A stretch of DNA of 63,907 nt from Paracoccaceae bacterium (lineage in GTDB: Bacteria > Pseudomonadota > Alphaproteobacteria > Rhodobacterales > Rhodobacteraceae). Below are positions 24,680 through 34,767 of the stretch, in pieces (within the stretch, counting starts at the first letter, position 1; every line of letters begins with the position of its first letter). The notes beneath the pieces were generated by a model, which did no database searches, was not told the origin of the DNA, and was given only the letters and a program-made list of their open reading frames with translations. The translations under genes were made by a program, and so were the position numbers. The stretch is from NCBI GenBank assembly GCA_028875855.1, contig JAGWVA010000014.1, positions 1 to 63,907 of the forward strand, read 5' to 3'.

Positions 24680-24907
24680 ATGGATGTGAAATTCGATTTC
24701 GGACAGGAAGACGGGGAACGTATCGTGTACGTCCGCCCGGTGGCCGTGTCATCCCTGCCTGCCGAGGTGCAGGCGCAACTGCCCGGGGTGCAGAAGCTTT
24801 ATGCCGTCCATGATGAGGATGGCGAGCAACTCGCACTGGTGCGTGACCGGGCGATTGCCTTCGCGCTGGCCCGGCAGAACGACCGCACGCCGGTCAGCGT
24901 GCACTGA
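24680..24907 (+). CDS. DUF1150 family protein
   Basis: A 75-residue acidic-to-neutral protein with the DUF1150 core: IVYVRPVAVSSLP, then LYAVHDEDGEQLALVRDRAIAFALARQN. Function is unknown. It is 10 bp after hsp20 with GAGGAGG before the ATG, so it shares the heat-shock transcript. Because the pairing with hsp20 recurs across alphaproteobacteria, a role in proteostasis is plausible but unproven. Confidence 0.88.
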   Translation: MDVKFDFGQEDGERIVYVRPVAVSSLPAEVQAQLPGVQKLYAVHDEDGEQLALVRDRAIAFALARQNDRTPVSVH

Positions 24908-24948
24908 CGGGACGGGCGGCGCGCGCTCTCCCGCGCGCCGCGACGACG

Positions 24949-26682
24949 TCAGTAGCCGGCGCCGATCAGCCCCATGTTCTCGAGCTTGAGCAGGATCTGG
25001 TGCGCGCAGTGATCGACATCGACATTCTCGGTGTCCACGCGTAGTTCCGGATCGGCAGGCGCCTCGTAGGGGTCCGAGATGCCGGTGAATTCCTTGATCT
25101 TCCCCTCGCGCGCGAGCTTGTAGAGGCCCTTGCGGTCGCGCCGCTCGCATTCCTCGAGGCTCGTGGCCACATGCACCTCGACAAAGGCGCCATAGGCCTC
25201 GATCATCTCGCGCACCGCCCGCCGGGTGGCAGTATAGGGCGCGATCGGCGCGCAGATCGCGATGCCGCCGTTCTTGGTGATCTCACTTGCGACATAGCCG
25301 ATCCGCTTGATGTTCAGGTCGCGGTGCTCTTTCGAGAAGCCAAGTTCGGATGACAGGTGCTTGCGCACCACGTCGCCATCGAGGAGCGTCACGGGGCGTC
25401 CGCCCATCTCCATCAGCTTGACCATCAGCGCGTTGGCGATCGTCGATTTGCCCGAGCCCGAGAGGCCCGTGAAGAACACGGTGAAGCCCTGGCGCGAGCG
25501 GGGCGGCGAGGTGCGGCGCAGCTCGGCCACCACCTCGGGGAAAGAGAACCAGTCCGGGATCTCCAGCCCCTCGCGCAGTCGGCGGCGCAGTTCGGTGCCC
25601 GAGATGTTCAGCACGGTCTCGCCCTCGGGGATCTCGTCCATCGGGAAATACTGCGCCTTCTCCTGCACATAGACCATCTGCTTGAAGGGCACGACCTCGA
25701 TGCCGATCTCGTCCTGATGCCGCAGCACCATCTCTTGTGCGTCGTAGGGGCCGTAGAAATCTTCGCCCGCGCTGTTCTTGCCCGGGCCGGCATGGTCGCG
25801 GCCGACGATGAAATGCGTCAGCCCGTGGTTCTTGCGGATGATCGCATGCCACAGCGCCTCGCGCGGGCCGCCCATCCGCATGGCGAGGTTCAGCAGGCTC
25901 AGATGCGTGGTGGCCGCGGGGTATTTGTCCAGCACCGCCTCATAGCAGCGCACGCGGGTGAAGTGATCGACATCGCCGGGCTTCGTCATGCCGACGACCG
26001 GGTGGATAAGCAGGTTGGCCTGCGCTTCCTTCGCGGCGCGGAAGGTCAGTTCCTGATGCGCCCGGTGCAGCGGATTGCGGGTCTGGAAGGCCACGACCCG
26101 CCGCCAGCCGAGCTTGCGGAAATAGGCGCGCAGCTCGTTTGGCGTGTCGCGGCGGCCCTTGAAGTCGTAGTGAACCGGCGGCTGGATGCCGGTGATCGGT
26201 CCGCCAAGGTAAACGGGGCCCGCCACGTTGTGCAGGTAGTTCACGCCCGGATGCGCAAGGTCGTCGGCGCCGAAGACGCCCTTCGCCTCATGCGCCTTGT
26301 TCGGCACCCATTTGTCGGTGACCGACAGGATCGCGAGGATCACGCCCTCGGGGTCGCGCAGCGCGATGTCCTGCCCCGGCTCCACGCCGTCGGCGAATTT
26401 CTGCGACACATCGAGCGTGATCGGCATCGGCCAGAGCGCGCCAGAGGTCAGGCGCATGTTGTCCACGACGCCGTTGTAATCCTCTTCCGTAAGGAAGCCC
26501 TTCAGCGGATGGAACCCGCCGTTCATCAGAAGCTCCAGATCGCAGACCTGCCGCTGCGTCAGGTCCCAGGACGGCAGGCTGCCCGCCTCCGCCCTCAGCT
26601 TCTGTGCGGATTCGTAAGATACATAAAGCTCCGGGATCGGGGCGTGGTTGGCGATCAACATCTGGACTTCGGCTTTCGTCAT
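24949..26682 (-). CDS. Bifunctional sulfate adenylyltransferase / adenylylsulfate kinase
   Basis: A 577-residue fusion. The N-terminal part (about 1-390) is an ATP sulfurylase of the Sat type with the nucleotide motif QTRNPLHRAHQ and the second motif GRDHAGPG. The C-terminal part (about 395-577) is an APS kinase with P-loop GLSGSGKST (about 405). It turns sulfate into APS and then PAPS for assimilation. The fusion order Sat then CysC differs from the CysN-CysC fusion of other proteobacteria. No cysH, cysI or sulfate transporter genes are nearby. 121 bp separate it from trxB. Confidence 0.95.
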   Translation of the reverse strand: MTKAEVQMLIANHAPIPELYVSYESAQKLRAEAGSLPSWDLTQRQVCDLELLMNGGFHPLKGFLTEEDYNGVVDNMRLTSGALWPMPITLDVSQKFADGVEPGQDIALRDPEGVILAILSVTDKWVPNKAHEAKGVFGADDLAHPGVNYLHNVAGPVYLGGPITGIQPPVHYDFKGRRDTPNELRAYFRKLGWRRVVAFQTRNPLHRAHQELTFRAAKEAQANLLIHPVVGMTKPGDVDHFTRVRCYEAVLDKYPAATTHLSLLNLAMRMGGPREALWHAIIRKNHGLTHFIVGRDHAGPGKNSAGEDFYGPYDAQEMVLRHQDEIGIEVVPFKQMVYVQEKAQYFPMDEIPEGETVLNISGTELRRRLREGLEIPDWFSFPEVVAELRRTSPPRSRQGFTVFFTGLSGSGKSTIANALMVKLMEMGGRPVTLLDGDVVRKHLSSELGFSKEHRDLNIKRIGYVASEITKNGGIAICAPIAPYTATRRAVREMIEAYGAFVEVHVATSLEECERRDRKGLYKLAREGKIKEFTGISDPYEAPADPELRVDTENVDVDHCAHQILLKLENMGLIGAGY

Positions 26683-26803
26683 TGAGGGGCGGCATCGCCC
26701 GATGCCGCGCCTCTAGCCGAGAAAAGTGACAAAATTCAAGCAAACCGACGCAATCCGCAGAAAATACGGAGGATTTGCCAGCCTTTGTCCGAAACCCGAA
26801 ACG

Positions 26804-27772
26804 TTATTCCGCCGCTTCGGCCGCCGGGAGATCGCTCTGCTCGGCCAGCCAGCGTTCCGCATCGAGCGCAGCCATGCAGCCCATGCCGGCCGAGGTGACG
26901 GCCTGACGGTAAACGTGGTCCGTCAGATCGCCCGCGGCAAAGACGCCGGGAATCGAGGTGCGGGTCGAACCGGGCTCGACCTTGACGTAGCCGCCGTGGT
27001 GCAGCTCCAGCTGATCCTTCACGAGATCCGACGCCGGGGCGTGGCCGATCGCGACGAAGAAGCCGTCGCAGGGGATCACGCTCTCTTCGCCGGTCTTGGT
27101 GTCCTTGACCCGGACGCCCGTCACGCCCATCGGCTCTTCCGTGCCAAGGATCTCTTCGGGCACCTTGTTCCAGGCAAAGACGATCTTCGGGTTGGCGCGG
27201 GCGCGGTGTTCAAGGATCTTCTCGCAGCGCAGTTCGTCGCGGCGGTGAATCAGCGTGACCTTGGTTGCGAAATTGGTCAGGAACAGCGCCTCTTCCACGG
27301 CGGTGTTGCCGCCGCCGATCACGACGACCTCGCGGCCCCGGTAAAAGAAGCCGTCGCAGGTCGCGCAGGCCGATACGCCGAAGCCCTTGAATTTCTCCTC
27401 GGACGGCAGGCCAAGCCATTTCGCCTGCGCACCGGTGGCAAGGATCACCGCGTCGGCGGTGTAGGTCGTGCCCCCATCGCCCTTCGCCGTGAAGGGGCGC
27501 TTGGACAGGTCAAGCGAGGTGATGATGTCGGAAATGACCTCGGCCCCCATGGCGGTGGCGTGCTCTTGCATCTTCACCATGAGGTCGGGGCCCTGAATCT
27601 CGGTCTCGCCGGGCCAGTTCTCGACCTCGGTCGTGATGGTCAGCTGCCCGCCGGGTTGGATGCCCTGCACCAGAAGCGGCTTGAGCATCGCGCGCGAGGC
27701 ATAGACCGCGGCCGTGTAGCCGGCCGGGCCGGATCCAATGATCAAAACTCGAGTATGCCGCGTGTCGCCCAT
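26804..27772 (-). CDS. trxB: Thioredoxin-disulfide reductase
   Basis: A 322-residue FAD/NADPH flavoprotein that reduces thioredoxin. It shows the FAD-binding [13 protein letters not shown] (residues 11-23), the redox pair CATC (about 136-139), the NADPH-binding [14 protein letters not shown], and the C-terminal FAD motif [14 protein letters not shown] lies upstream of the chosen ATG. It is divergent from an Lrp-type regulator over 182 bp. That region holds a CTTGCC-GGAG-GGCAAG hairpin (27835-27850) and an AT-rich core, so regulation by the Lrp protein is plausible. Confidence 0.96.
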   Translation of the reverse strand: MGDTRHTRVLIIGSGPAGYTAAVYASRAMLKPLLVQGIQPGGQLTITTEVENWPGETEIQGPDLMVKMQEHATAMGAEVISDIITSLDLSKRPFTAKGDGGTTYTADAVILATGAQAKWLGLPSEEKFKGFGVSACATCDGFFYRGREVVVIGGGNTAVEEALFLTNFATKVTLIHRRDELRCEKILEHRARANPKIVFAWNKVPEEILGTEEPMGVTGVRVKDTKTGEESVIPCDGFFVAIGHAPASDLVKDQLELHHGGYVKVEPGSTRTSIPGVFAAGDLTDHVYRQAVTSAGMGCMAALDAERWLAEQSDLPAAEAAE

Positions 27773-27954
27773 GATCTGCCCTCGCATTCCGCTTGCGATC
27801 CCGATATAGGGCGGCGCCCGGCCCGGGGAAAGCCCTTGCCGGAGGGCAAGTCCTGCACGACGCAGGCGCTGCCTAAAATAGTTGCGCGCGATTGAAACAT
27901 TATTGCGTGGGCGAAAGCAATTGCGTAAGTTCCGGCCCAGCCGGAGGAGATGAC

Positions 27955-28455
27955 ATGGCAGGTTCGAAACTCGATCCGATCGACCGCAAGATCCTGGCGG
28001 AATTGCAGGCCGATGGCCGCATGACGAATGTCGAGCTTGCCAAGCGCGTCGGCATCTCTGCGCCGCCCTGCCTGCGGCGCGTGCGCACGCTGGAAGAAGC
28101 GGGCTACATCCGCGGCTATCACGCCGACATCAACGCGCGCGAACTCGGGTTCGAGGTGCAGGTCTTCGCCATGGTGCGCCTGCACAGCCAGGCCGAGGTT
28201 GATCTGTCCGCCTTCGAACGCCGCTGCCGGGAATGGCCGCTGGTGCGCGAGTGCCACATGCTCAACGGCGAGATCGACTTCATCCTGAAATGCGTGGCGC
28301 CGGATCTTTCGACGTTTCAGACCTTCCTCACGGAAGAACTGACGGCGGCCGACAATGTGGCCTCGGTCAAGACCAGCCTTGTCATCCGCTGCGCCAAGGA
28401 TCAGCCGGGCGTGCCGTTCGACGTGCTGGAAGACCGGCTGGCGCGCAACGCCTGA
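27955..28455 (+). CDS. Lrp/AsnC family transcriptional regulator
   Basis: A 166-residue regulator with an N-terminal winged-helix DNA-binding domain ([20 protein letters not shown], then [22 protein letters not shown], residues 6-55) and a C-terminal RAM ligand-binding domain (about 68-150). GGAGGAG precedes the ATG at 27955. It is divergent from trxB and may control it and itself; the effector is unknown. The AT-rich stretch 27875-27925 (repeated ATTGCGT) is a reasonable place for its operator. Confidence 0.92.
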   Translation: MAGSKLDPIDRKILAELQADGRMTNVELAKRVGISAPPCLRRVRTLEEAGYIRGYHADINARELGFEVQVFAMVRLHSQAEVDLSAFERRCREWPLVRECHMLNGEIDFILKCVAPDLSTFQTFLTEELTAADNVASVKTSLVIRCAKDQPGVPFDVLEDRLARNA

Positions 28456-28461
28456 ACCGCG

Positions 28462-29214
28462 TCAGGCGGCGGCAAACCCGTTCGGGCGTGCCTTCTGGCC
28501 GGACCCGGCAAGGGCCGCGATGTCTTCAAGGTCGCGCAGATTCGGAAAAAGTGACAGGAACAGCGCGCGCATCTCCGGCGTGAGCTGTTGGGCCGCGGCC
28601 TCGTCCGGCGCATAGCTGGAAACGGCAAGGCCGTTGGCCAGCAGCGTGCGACGCCCGGCAAGGCAAATGTGGTAGGCCGTCACCGGCGCAGGCGGCGCAA
28701 GTTCGATCACGCTGACCCCGTCCAGCATCTCGGCTGCCGGAATGAACCGGCTGCGGTTCGGGGCCCAGACCTCGGCGCCGCTGCCCAGCAGCAGATCCTG
28801 CATCGGTCGGCCATAGCCAAGCGAGTCGGCGGTGAGGCGGAACAGGCCGTCGGGCTGGCCGGGCATGCCGGGGCCATGGGGATAGAGCGTCAGGTTGCCC
28901 TTCCACAGAATCACTTCGGCCCCGCGCTCGGCGGTTTCCACCAGATCGCCAGGCATAAGATCCTCGACGGCCACGGGCCCCGTGGGCGTTGCGAGAAGCG
29001 TGCCGCGGATGAAGGCGTTGAAGGCGGATTCGAAAAAGCTCGAGGCGGGCGCAAGGCGGTTGTAATCGTCCGACTGACCCTCTTCGGCCAGCCATTGGGC
29101 CGCAAAGCGCCGCATCAGAGCCTTTGGTCGTGGCTTCGCGGTCTGCAATCCCGGACCGTTGGGCGCGCTCGGCAGCAGGCTGCCGGGCGAGGCTTTTCGC
29201 GAATGTCCGATCAT
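28462..29214 (-). CDS. Hint-domain protein without the splicing cysteine
   Basis: A 250-residue protein with a Hint fold (about residues 70-215): FIRGTLLATPTGPVAVEDLMPGDLVET, a middle ALARGAELWAPNR-like strand and the C-terminal AYHICLAGRRTLLANGLAVSSY. In inteins and Hedgehog proteins the first residue is a Cys or Ser nucleophile; here the position reads NAFIRGT, so self-cleavage is unlikely. Such Hint-only proteins are common in Rhodobacteraceae and have no known role. The gene is convergent with the Lrp gene across 6 bp. Confidence 0.8.
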   Translation of the reverse strand: MIGHSRKASPGSLLPSAPNGPGLQTAKPRPKALMRRFAAQWLAEEGQSDDYNRLAPASSFFESAFNAFIRGTLLATPTGPVAVEDLMPGDLVETAERGAEVILWKGNLTLYPHGPGMPGQPDGLFRLTADSLGYGRPMQDLLLGSGAEVWAPNRSRFIPAAEMLDGVSVIELAPPAPVTAYHICLAGRRTLLANGLAVSSYAPDEAAAQQLTPEMRALFLSLFPNLRDLEDIAALAGSGQKARPNGFAAA

Positions 29215-29287
29215 GGTCAGCCTTTCAGGTCGATGCACGCCCGCCACATCTGTGCAGGCGGAGAAATCGTTACAAACTGCGGAAGGT

Positions 29288-29440
29288 TCAGCGCGCGGCC
29301 ATCCCGCCACGGGGGACCGCGACGATCCGGCGCGGCGCGGACGGGGCGGACGCGCGCACGGCGCGTTGCCACGGAAGGGCAGGCATCGGTTGGCGGCTTG
29401 TCTCGATCACGGACTTGAGCCAGCGGCGCTCTTTCTTCAT
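29288..29440 (-). CDS. Small basic protein (50 residues), function unknown
   Basis: A 50-residue Arg-rich protein starting MKKERRWLKSVIETSRQ, followed by ALPWQRAVRAS. From memory the pattern KERRWLKSVI...LPW.R..R recurs in small Rhodobacterales proteins of unknown role, so I read it as a real gene. No membrane segment or signal peptide is visible. The ribosome site (GGGA) is weak. It stands alone between the Hint gene and pgeF on the same strand. Confidence 0.55.
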   Translation of the reverse strand: MKKERRWLKSVIETSRQPMPALPWQRAVRASAPSAPRRIVAVPRGGMAAR

Positions 29441-29584
29441 CGGTCCCGTCCCCTTGCGCAGCGGTCGCCGGGATGGCGACTCGACTGTCCTGACCTTCGC
29501 CGCGCAATCGGGCGAGCGCATGGCGGGGAAGCGCCGAACATGGGAAACCGATGGCAGAATTGTGGCGACAGGCCTGTGCCTGCG

Positions 29585-30340
29585 TCAGAGCCGGATGATC
29601 GAGATCAGCCGGCCGTAATCAGCTTCGCGCGCATGGGTGGTGCGGCGGTAGGAATAGAACAGGTCCGGCCGCGCGAAGGTGCAGTGGCCACACCACTCGG
29701 CATGGCCGATCCCGGCCTGGCGCAGGCGGAAGAGCCCGAAGGACGGCAGGTCGAACTGCATCCGGTCGCCTTTGCCGCCCGCGAAGAAGCGGCTGTAGGC
29801 GGGGTCTTCGGACAGGAAGGTGTCGAAGAACTCCGGCCCCACCTCGTAGGCGGCCTGGCTGATCGTGGGGCCAATCACGGCCGAGATGTTTTTCCTATTT
29901 GCACCAATGGCTTCCATGGCGTCCAGCGTCGCCTCCAGCACGCCCGATATGCTGCCGCGCCAGCCTGCATGCGCGGCGCCGACGACCCCTGCCTCGTGGT
30001 CGGCGAACAGCACCGGCTGGCAGTCGGCGGTCAGGATGCCAAGTCCAAGGCCTGGTGTCCGCGTGACCATGGCATCGGCCCGCAGCTTTTCTTCGGGCGG
30101 TTCCTCGAGCGTCACGACGTCGGCGGAATGGACCTGCGACAGCGTCACCAGATGGTCCGGCGCAAGGTTCATCGCATTGGCCGCGCGCGCGCGATTGATC
30201 GCCACGACATCGGCCTGATCGGACGAACCCGGCCCGCAGTTCAGCCCCGCGAAAATCCCCGACGATGCGCCGCCCTTGCGGGTAAAGAACCCGTGGCGCA
30301 GCGGGGACAGGCAATCGGCGGTGAGGATTTCCAAAGTCAT
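29585..30340 (-). CDS. pgeF: Peptidoglycan editing factor PgeF / polyphenol oxidase family (YfiH, LACC1)
   Basis: A 251-residue protein of the YfiH/LACC1 family. The zinc/catalytic residues are in HSADVV (His), TADCQPV (Cys) and HAGWRGS (His), all intact. E. coli YfiH removes misplaced L-Ser from the peptidoglycan precursor UDP-MurNAc; LACC1 homologues act on purine nucleosides. The ATG overlaps the midA stop (ATGA). It is the third gene of lgt-midA-pgeF. Confidence 0.9.
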   Translation of the reverse strand: MTLEILTADCLSPLRHGFFTRKGGASSGIFAGLNCGPGSSDQADVVAINRARAANAMNLAPDHLVTLSQVHSADVVTLEEPPEEKLRADAMVTRTPGLGLGILTADCQPVLFADHEAGVVGAAHAGWRGSISGVLEATLDAMEAIGANRKNISAVIGPTISQAAYEVGPEFFDTFLSEDPAYSRFFAGGKGDRMQFDLPSFGLFRLRQAGIGHAEWCGHCTFARPDLFYSYRRTTHAREADYGRLISIIRL

Positions 30341-31407
30341 CAAGCAAAACCGGGTGGCACTGGGGCGGTCGTCGGGTAGATGGCAAGCGCCTTGAACAGC
30401 GTTCCCATTTCCTCGGGGTGGGTCAAGCGGCGATGTGCGGCAACATGGGCCTCGAGCGCCGCGCCCGTCATGCCCCGCGCCAGCGTGCGCGCCCGTTCGG
30501 TGATGCCGAGGCGTTCGAGCCACACCCCTTGCGGTGTCAGGTCGGACACCGCGGCGCCCTCTGCCCGCGCGGCGAGGGCGAGCGCTTCGAAATCCACATG
30601 CGCCGTCAGGTCCGCCTGACCCGGCGCCGCCAGCGGGTCGGTGTGGCCGTGCTGCGAAAGCGCCTGAAACGTATCGCCCCGCGAATGCCAGCCGCCGTAA
30701 TCCACGATCACCGCTGCGCCGCCATGGCGCGCGATGCGGCCCGCGATGGCCGAGGCGAGCGGTCCGGCCGCGGGGCAGACCTCGACGATCTCGCCGGGAG
30801 CGGTGTCGGCCAGCCGATGCTCCAGCGTCGTATGGGGGGCAGGGGCGGTCAGTCCGAAGCTCAGCATGTCGTCCGCCAGCCCGATCACGCGTTCCCGCCA
30901 GCCCTGCGGATCGCGCTGGAACTGGCGGATCGGCAGGGCGTCAAAGAACTCGTTGGCCACAAGGAACAGCGGCGCTTCCGGCAGATCGTGCAGGCTGTCG
31001 TGCCAGGCGACGTCATGGCCCTGCAACGCTTCCTTCTGGCGCGCGCGCAGGACGGGGGACGTCTCGACGAGGTGGACGCGCAGCGCCGCGTGAAACCCCG
31101 GCACCCCGCGCGTGGCGCGCAGGATGTCGGCCATAAGCGTGCCGCGCCCCGGTCCCGGCTCGGCCAGCACGATGTCGGCGGGTCGCCCCTGATCGAGCCA
31201 CGCCCCGGCCAGGCACAGGCCCGCCAGTTCGCCGAACATCTGGCTGATCTCGGGGGCCGTGGTGAAGTCGCCCTGTTTGCCGAACGGGTCGCGCGTCGAA
31301 TAATAGCCGTGGTCGGGATGGAGCAGACACTCGGCCATGTAATCGGCAAGGCTGATCGGCCCCGTTGCCGCGATCCGCGCGGCAAGAGAGGCGGCCAGCG
31401 CCGTCAT
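30340..31407 (-). CDS. SAM-dependent methyltransferase of the MidA/NDUFAF7 family
   Basis: A 355-residue protein homologous to the mitochondrial complex I assembly factor NDUFAF7, an arginine methyltransferase. The N-terminal [38 protein letters not shown], and the SAM-binding loop [10 protein letters not shown] (about residue 97) are all family hallmarks. The role in bacteria is not established; methylation of a complex I subunit is possible by homology. Its start overlaps the lgt stop by 4 bases and its stop overlaps pgeF by 4 bases. Confidence 0.9.
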   Translation of the reverse strand: MTALAASLAARIAATGPISLADYMAECLLHPDHGYYSTRDPFGKQGDFTTAPEISQMFGELAGLCLAGAWLDQGRPADIVLAEPGPGRGTLMADILRATRGVPGFHAALRVHLVETSPVLRARQKEALQGHDVAWHDSLHDLPEAPLFLVANEFFDALPIRQFQRDPQGWRERVIGLADDMLSFGLTAPAPHTTLEHRLADTAPGEIVEVCPAAGPLASAIAGRIARHGGAAVIVDYGGWHSRGDTFQALSQHGHTDPLAAPGQADLTAHVDFEALALAARAEGAAVSDLTPQGVWLERLGITERARTLARGMTGAALEAHVAAHRRLTHPEEMGTLFKALAIYPTTAPVPPGFA

Positions 31408-32330
31408 GCCTGCTCCCGCGGGGCGGCGGCCAGTCGCTTGCCGCGCCGTCTTGCCCAAAACACCACGCCCAGACCCACCGCGATCATCGGCAGGGACAGC
31501 ACCTGACCCATGCTGAGACCGCCGAGGTGATGGCCGAAGCTGATGACGTTACCCGCGGGGTCCGTGCTGGTGATGAACTGGGGATCGGCCTGACGGAAGA
31601 ACTCCACTATGAATCGCGCCAGCCCGTAGCCCGCGAAGAACAGCCCCGCCGTGCTGCCCGGATATTTCAGCCAGCCCCGCCGCCAGACCACATACAGCAG
31701 GACCAGCCCGAGGATCACGCCCTCCATCAGCGCCTCGTAGATCTGCGAGGGGTGGCGCGTGCAGATGGTAAGCCAGTCCGGCCCGCAGTTCTGCGCCTCC
31801 GGCCCCGGAAAGGCCACGGCCCAGGGAAGATGGGACGGCAGGCCCCACAGCTCGCCGTTGATGAAATTCGCGATGCGCCCCAGCATCAGGCCCGGCGGTG
31901 TCGCCACGGCCAGCGCATCGGCAGCCGACAGAAGCGGGATCTTCTGCGCGCGGCAATAAAGCGTCAAGGCAAGGGCCACGCCCAGAAAGCCGCCGTGGAA
32001 GGACATGCCGCCGTGCCAGACCTCGAGGATGTGGATGGGCGACTTGAGGTAATAGGGCAGGTCGTAGAACAGCACGTAGCCGATCCGCCCGCCCAGCACG
32101 ACGCCGAGAATCACATAGGTCAGCAGATCCTCGACCTGACGCGGCACCATGGGCGCCTGTCCCGCGGGCCACAGGCGCGGGGTCTTCACCAGTCCCACCA
32201 CCATCCGCCAACCGATCAGGATGCCGGTGATATAGGCCAGCGCATACCAGCGCAGCGCGAAGGAATATCCGCCGATGGTGACAGAGAACACCTCGGGCGA
32301 GATGTCGGGGAAGGGAATGTAGCCGTGCAT
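31404..32330 (-). CDS. lgt: Prolipoprotein diacylglyceryl transferase
   Basis: A 308-residue inner-membrane enzyme that adds diacylglycerol to the lipobox cysteine of prolipoproteins. About seven membrane segments are visible. The Lgt signature is [13 protein letters not shown] (about residues 157-169), and the essential HGG region is [13 protein letters not shown]. The ATG at 32330 has AGGAGG just upstream. It heads the lgt-midA-pgeF operon. Confidence 0.96.
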   Translation of the reverse strand: MHGYIPFPDISPEVFSVTIGGYSFALRWYALAYITGILIGWRMVVGLVKTPRLWPAGQAPMVPRQVEDLLTYVILGVVLGGRIGYVLFYDLPYYLKSPIHILEVWHGGMSFHGGFLGVALALTLYCRAQKIPLLSAADALAVATPPGLMLGRIANFINGELWGLPSHLPWAVAFPGPEAQNCGPDWLTICTRHPSQIYEALMEGVILGLVLLYVVWRRGWLKYPGSTAGLFFAGYGLARFIVEFFRQADPQFITSTDPAGNVISFGHHLGGLSMGQVLSLPMIAVGLGVVFWARRRGKRLAAAPREQA

Positions 32331-32448
32331 GGCGCCTCCTGTTGGCGATACCTGCCGTGCCGCCTGCGGCGAAGTCAACCTTGTGCCGCGCGGCCTGCGG
32401 ACCATATAAGGCGAACGTGACCGGGCCATGCCCCGAGAGGAGACGGCG

Positions 32449-32697
32449 ATGCAGACCAGCAACAAGATTTTCGACGATCTCTCGAAGCTGATGACGAACG
32501 CGATGGGCGTGGCCCAGGGCGCGCGTACGGAAGCCGAGAATGCCATGAAGAGCTGGATGGACCGCTGGCTGGCCGATCGCGATTTCGTCACGCGCGAGGA
32601 ATTCGACGCGGTGCGCGCCATGGCCCAGAAGGCGCGCGAGGAAAACGCGGCGCTCAAGGCACGCATCGACGCGCTGGAAGCCAAGCTGAACGGCTGA
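32449..32697 (+). CDS. ubiK: UbiK/BMFP-domain accessory factor
   Basis: An 82-residue protein of the YqiC/BMFP family. An N-terminal amphipathic stretch ([16 protein letters not shown]) is followed by a C-terminal coiled coil (about residues 48-80, [20 protein letters not shown]). UbiK supports the aerobic ubiquinone-synthesis complex in E. coli; alphaproteobacterial members are inferred to do so. GAGAGGAGA lies 5 bases before the ATG at 32449. It is divergent from lgt. Confidence 0.85.
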   Translation: MQTSNKIFDDLSKLMTNAMGVAQGARTEAENAMKSWMDRWLADRDFVTREEFDAVRAMAQKAREENAALKARIDALEAKLNG

Positions 32698-32815
32698 TCG
32701 GCATCACATCTTCGCAATTTGGCCGACGGCGGGCCTGGTCCCGCGGGTTAGGGTTGCAATCGGTCTCAATGTATTCGTATTCCCGAATGCAACCTTTTGC
32801 CGCCGGGCCGCTGCC

Positions 32816-34630
32816 ATGCCGATTCCCTCTGCCTCGTCGCGTCTGCCGCTCCGCCGCCGGGTGATCCGGGGCGCGCTGCTGCGATACACCGAGTTCAAGC
32901 GCGCCCTGCGCAACCTCGAGATCGGGCTGATCGTCGTCGCGGCGATCGTCGGCGCCTTTGTCGCGCTGGTGACGCTGGCGCTGCGCCAGATCGTCTATTT
33001 CTTCCACGACATCGACTTCAACCTGATCAGCCACACGCATCTGAGCGCGCAGACCCATGTCGATTTCTGGCGGCTCGCGCTGGTTCCGGGTCTGGGGGGG
33101 CTGTTTCTGGGCGTGCTGACGCTGGTGCTGCACAAGATACGCCCGACCGAAATCATCGACCCTGTCGAGGCGAACGCGCTGTATGGCGGGCAACTGTCGC
33201 TGCGGGATTCCGTCCGGCTGACCGGCCTGACTGTGGTCTCGAACGCCTGCGGTGCTTCGGTCGGGATGGAGGCCGGCTACAGCCAGATCGGGGCGGGCGT
33301 CTTTGCCGCGGTGGGCAAGTATTTCGCACTGCGGCGCGAGGATCAGCGCACCATGGTGACCTCGGGCGCTGCCGCCGCGATTGCCGCGGCCTTCCATGCG
33401 CCGCTGACCGGGGCCTTCTACGGGTTCGAACTGATCCACGGCAGCTATACGACGCGTCAGCTTGCGCCGGTGCTGGCGGCCTGCCTGTCCGCGGTGCTGG
33501 CGGTGCGCGTCATGGGGCACGGCGAGCCGCTGTTTGCCGTGATGGGCACCTTCGCCGTGCCGCACATGCATTACGCGCTCTTCGCCCTCGTGGGGTTCGT
33601 CGCGGCCTTTGTGGGCATCATCACCATGCGCAGCGCGACCTTCATCGAGCGCGTGCTGCGCTCCAGCGGACTGCCGTCCTGGGCGCGCCCCGCCGTGGGC
33701 GGCGTCGCGCTGAGCGTGCTTGCCATGGGCTCGCCGCAGGTGCTCGGGTCGGGCCACGGCGCGATCCAGTGGCATTTCGATACGCAATGGATGCTGGTCC
33801 CGCTCCTGTTCCTGCTGGCGGGCAAGGTGCTTGGCTCGGCGATCTCGCTGGGCGCGAGCTTCCGGGGCGGGTTGTTCAGCTCGTCGCTGTTCATCGGGGC
33901 CTTGATCGGCGCGGCCTTCGTGCAGGCGGCGGGGTATTTCGATCCCTCTCTGCTGCCGGAGCGCACGTCGTTCATGCTGGTCGGCATGGGGGCCACGGGC
34001 GCGGCCATCATCGGTGCGCCCTTCACGATGGTCTTTCTGGTGCTGGAGACGACGGGGGATTTCACCATCGCGCTGGGCGCGTTGATCGGGGTGCTGGTCG
34101 CGTCCACCACGGTGCGGCTGACCTTCGGCTACAGCTTCTCGACCTGGCGCTTTCACCTGCGCGGCCTGCCGCTTCGGGGTGGGCATGACATCGGCTGGAT
34201 TGCCGATCTGACGGCTGGCCGGCTGATGCGGTCGGACGTGCGCACCGTCCCCCTTGCGATGTCGCTGGACAAGCTGCGCGAGGCGGTGCCGCTGGGTTCG
34301 CGCAAATGGGTCTTTGCCGTCACCGACAGCGGTCAATATGCCGGCATGATCGACATGGCCGCGGCCTTTGATCCCGACATCAACGAAGTCGCCGAACATC
34401 TCGTCGTGGCCGACCTGACCACCTGTCAGGGCTGCTACATGCTTCCGGGCGACGACATCCGCCAGATCCTGCACAAGTTCGGCGAGGCGCGGGCCGAGAC
34501 GCTGCCGGTCGTCGCCTCGGCCGAAAAGCCCCGCATTCTGGGCTCGCTGTCCGAGGCCTTCTGCCTGAAGCGCTACACGCAGGAAATGGAGCGGCGGCGC
34601 GGTGACGAACTGGGGATGCCGAGCCTTTAG
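32816..34630 (+). CDS. ClC-family chloride channel/transporter with C-terminal CBS region
   Basis: A 604-residue ClC protein. About ten or more membrane helices fill residues 35-440. The gating-glutamate loop (GREGP in most ClC proteins) reads SVGMEAGYSQ, so the Glu is kept while the Gly-Pro is not. The anion-coordination loop (GxFxP) is GGLFSSSLF. The C-terminal 150 residues form a CBS-like regulatory region (RTVPLAMSLDKLREAVP, later QGCYMLPGDDIRQ). Whether it is a channel or a proton antiporter cannot be read here. It follows ubiK by 118 bp and may be in the same transcript. Confidence 0.88.
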   Translation: MPIPSASSRLPLRRRVIRGALLRYTEFKRALRNLEIGLIVVAAIVGAFVALVTLALRQIVYFFHDIDFNLISHTHLSAQTHVDFWRLALVPGLGGLFLGVLTLVLHKIRPTEIIDPVEANALYGGQLSLRDSVRLTGLTVVSNACGASVGMEAGYSQIGAGVFAAVGKYFALRREDQRTMVTSGAAAAIAAAFHAPLTGAFYGFELIHGSYTTRQLAPVLAACLSAVLAVRVMGHGEPLFAVMGTFAVPHMHYALFALVGFVAAFVGIITMRSATFIERVLRSSGLPSWARPAVGGVALSVLAMGSPQVLGSGHGAIQWHFDTQWMLVPLLFLLAGKVLGSAISLGASFRGGLFSSSLFIGALIGAAFVQAAGYFDPSLLPERTSFMLVGMGATGAAIIGAPFTMVFLVLETTGDFTIALGALIGVLVASTTVRLTFGYSFSTWRFHLRGLPLRGGHDIGWIADLTAGRLMRSDVRTVPLAMSLDKLREAVPLGSRKWVFAVTDSGQYAGMIDMAAAFDPDINEVAEHLVVADLTTCQGCYMLPGDDIRQILHKFGEARAETLPVVASAEKPRILGSLSEAFCLKRYTQEMERRRGDELGMPSL

Positions 34631-34678
34631 GGCGGCGTTCTTCCCCGTCGCAACATGGAAAATGAAACAATCTGAGGT

Positions 34679-34697
34679 TGTGAATGAATTTTCACAC
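34679..34697. repeat. AT-rich inverted repeat before the small membrane protein gene
   Basis: TGTGAA-TGAAT-TTTCACA is a near-perfect dyad 70 bp upstream of the start at 34768, and 10 bp before a TTGACA (34707-34712). Its form suits an operator. No regulator can be assigned. Confidence 0.5.
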
Positions 34698-34767
34698 TTC
34701 TTCGGGTTGACAGACTCGATTGCGCGACTGACACTCAACCTGTGGGGCAAGACAACGGGTGTGAGCG

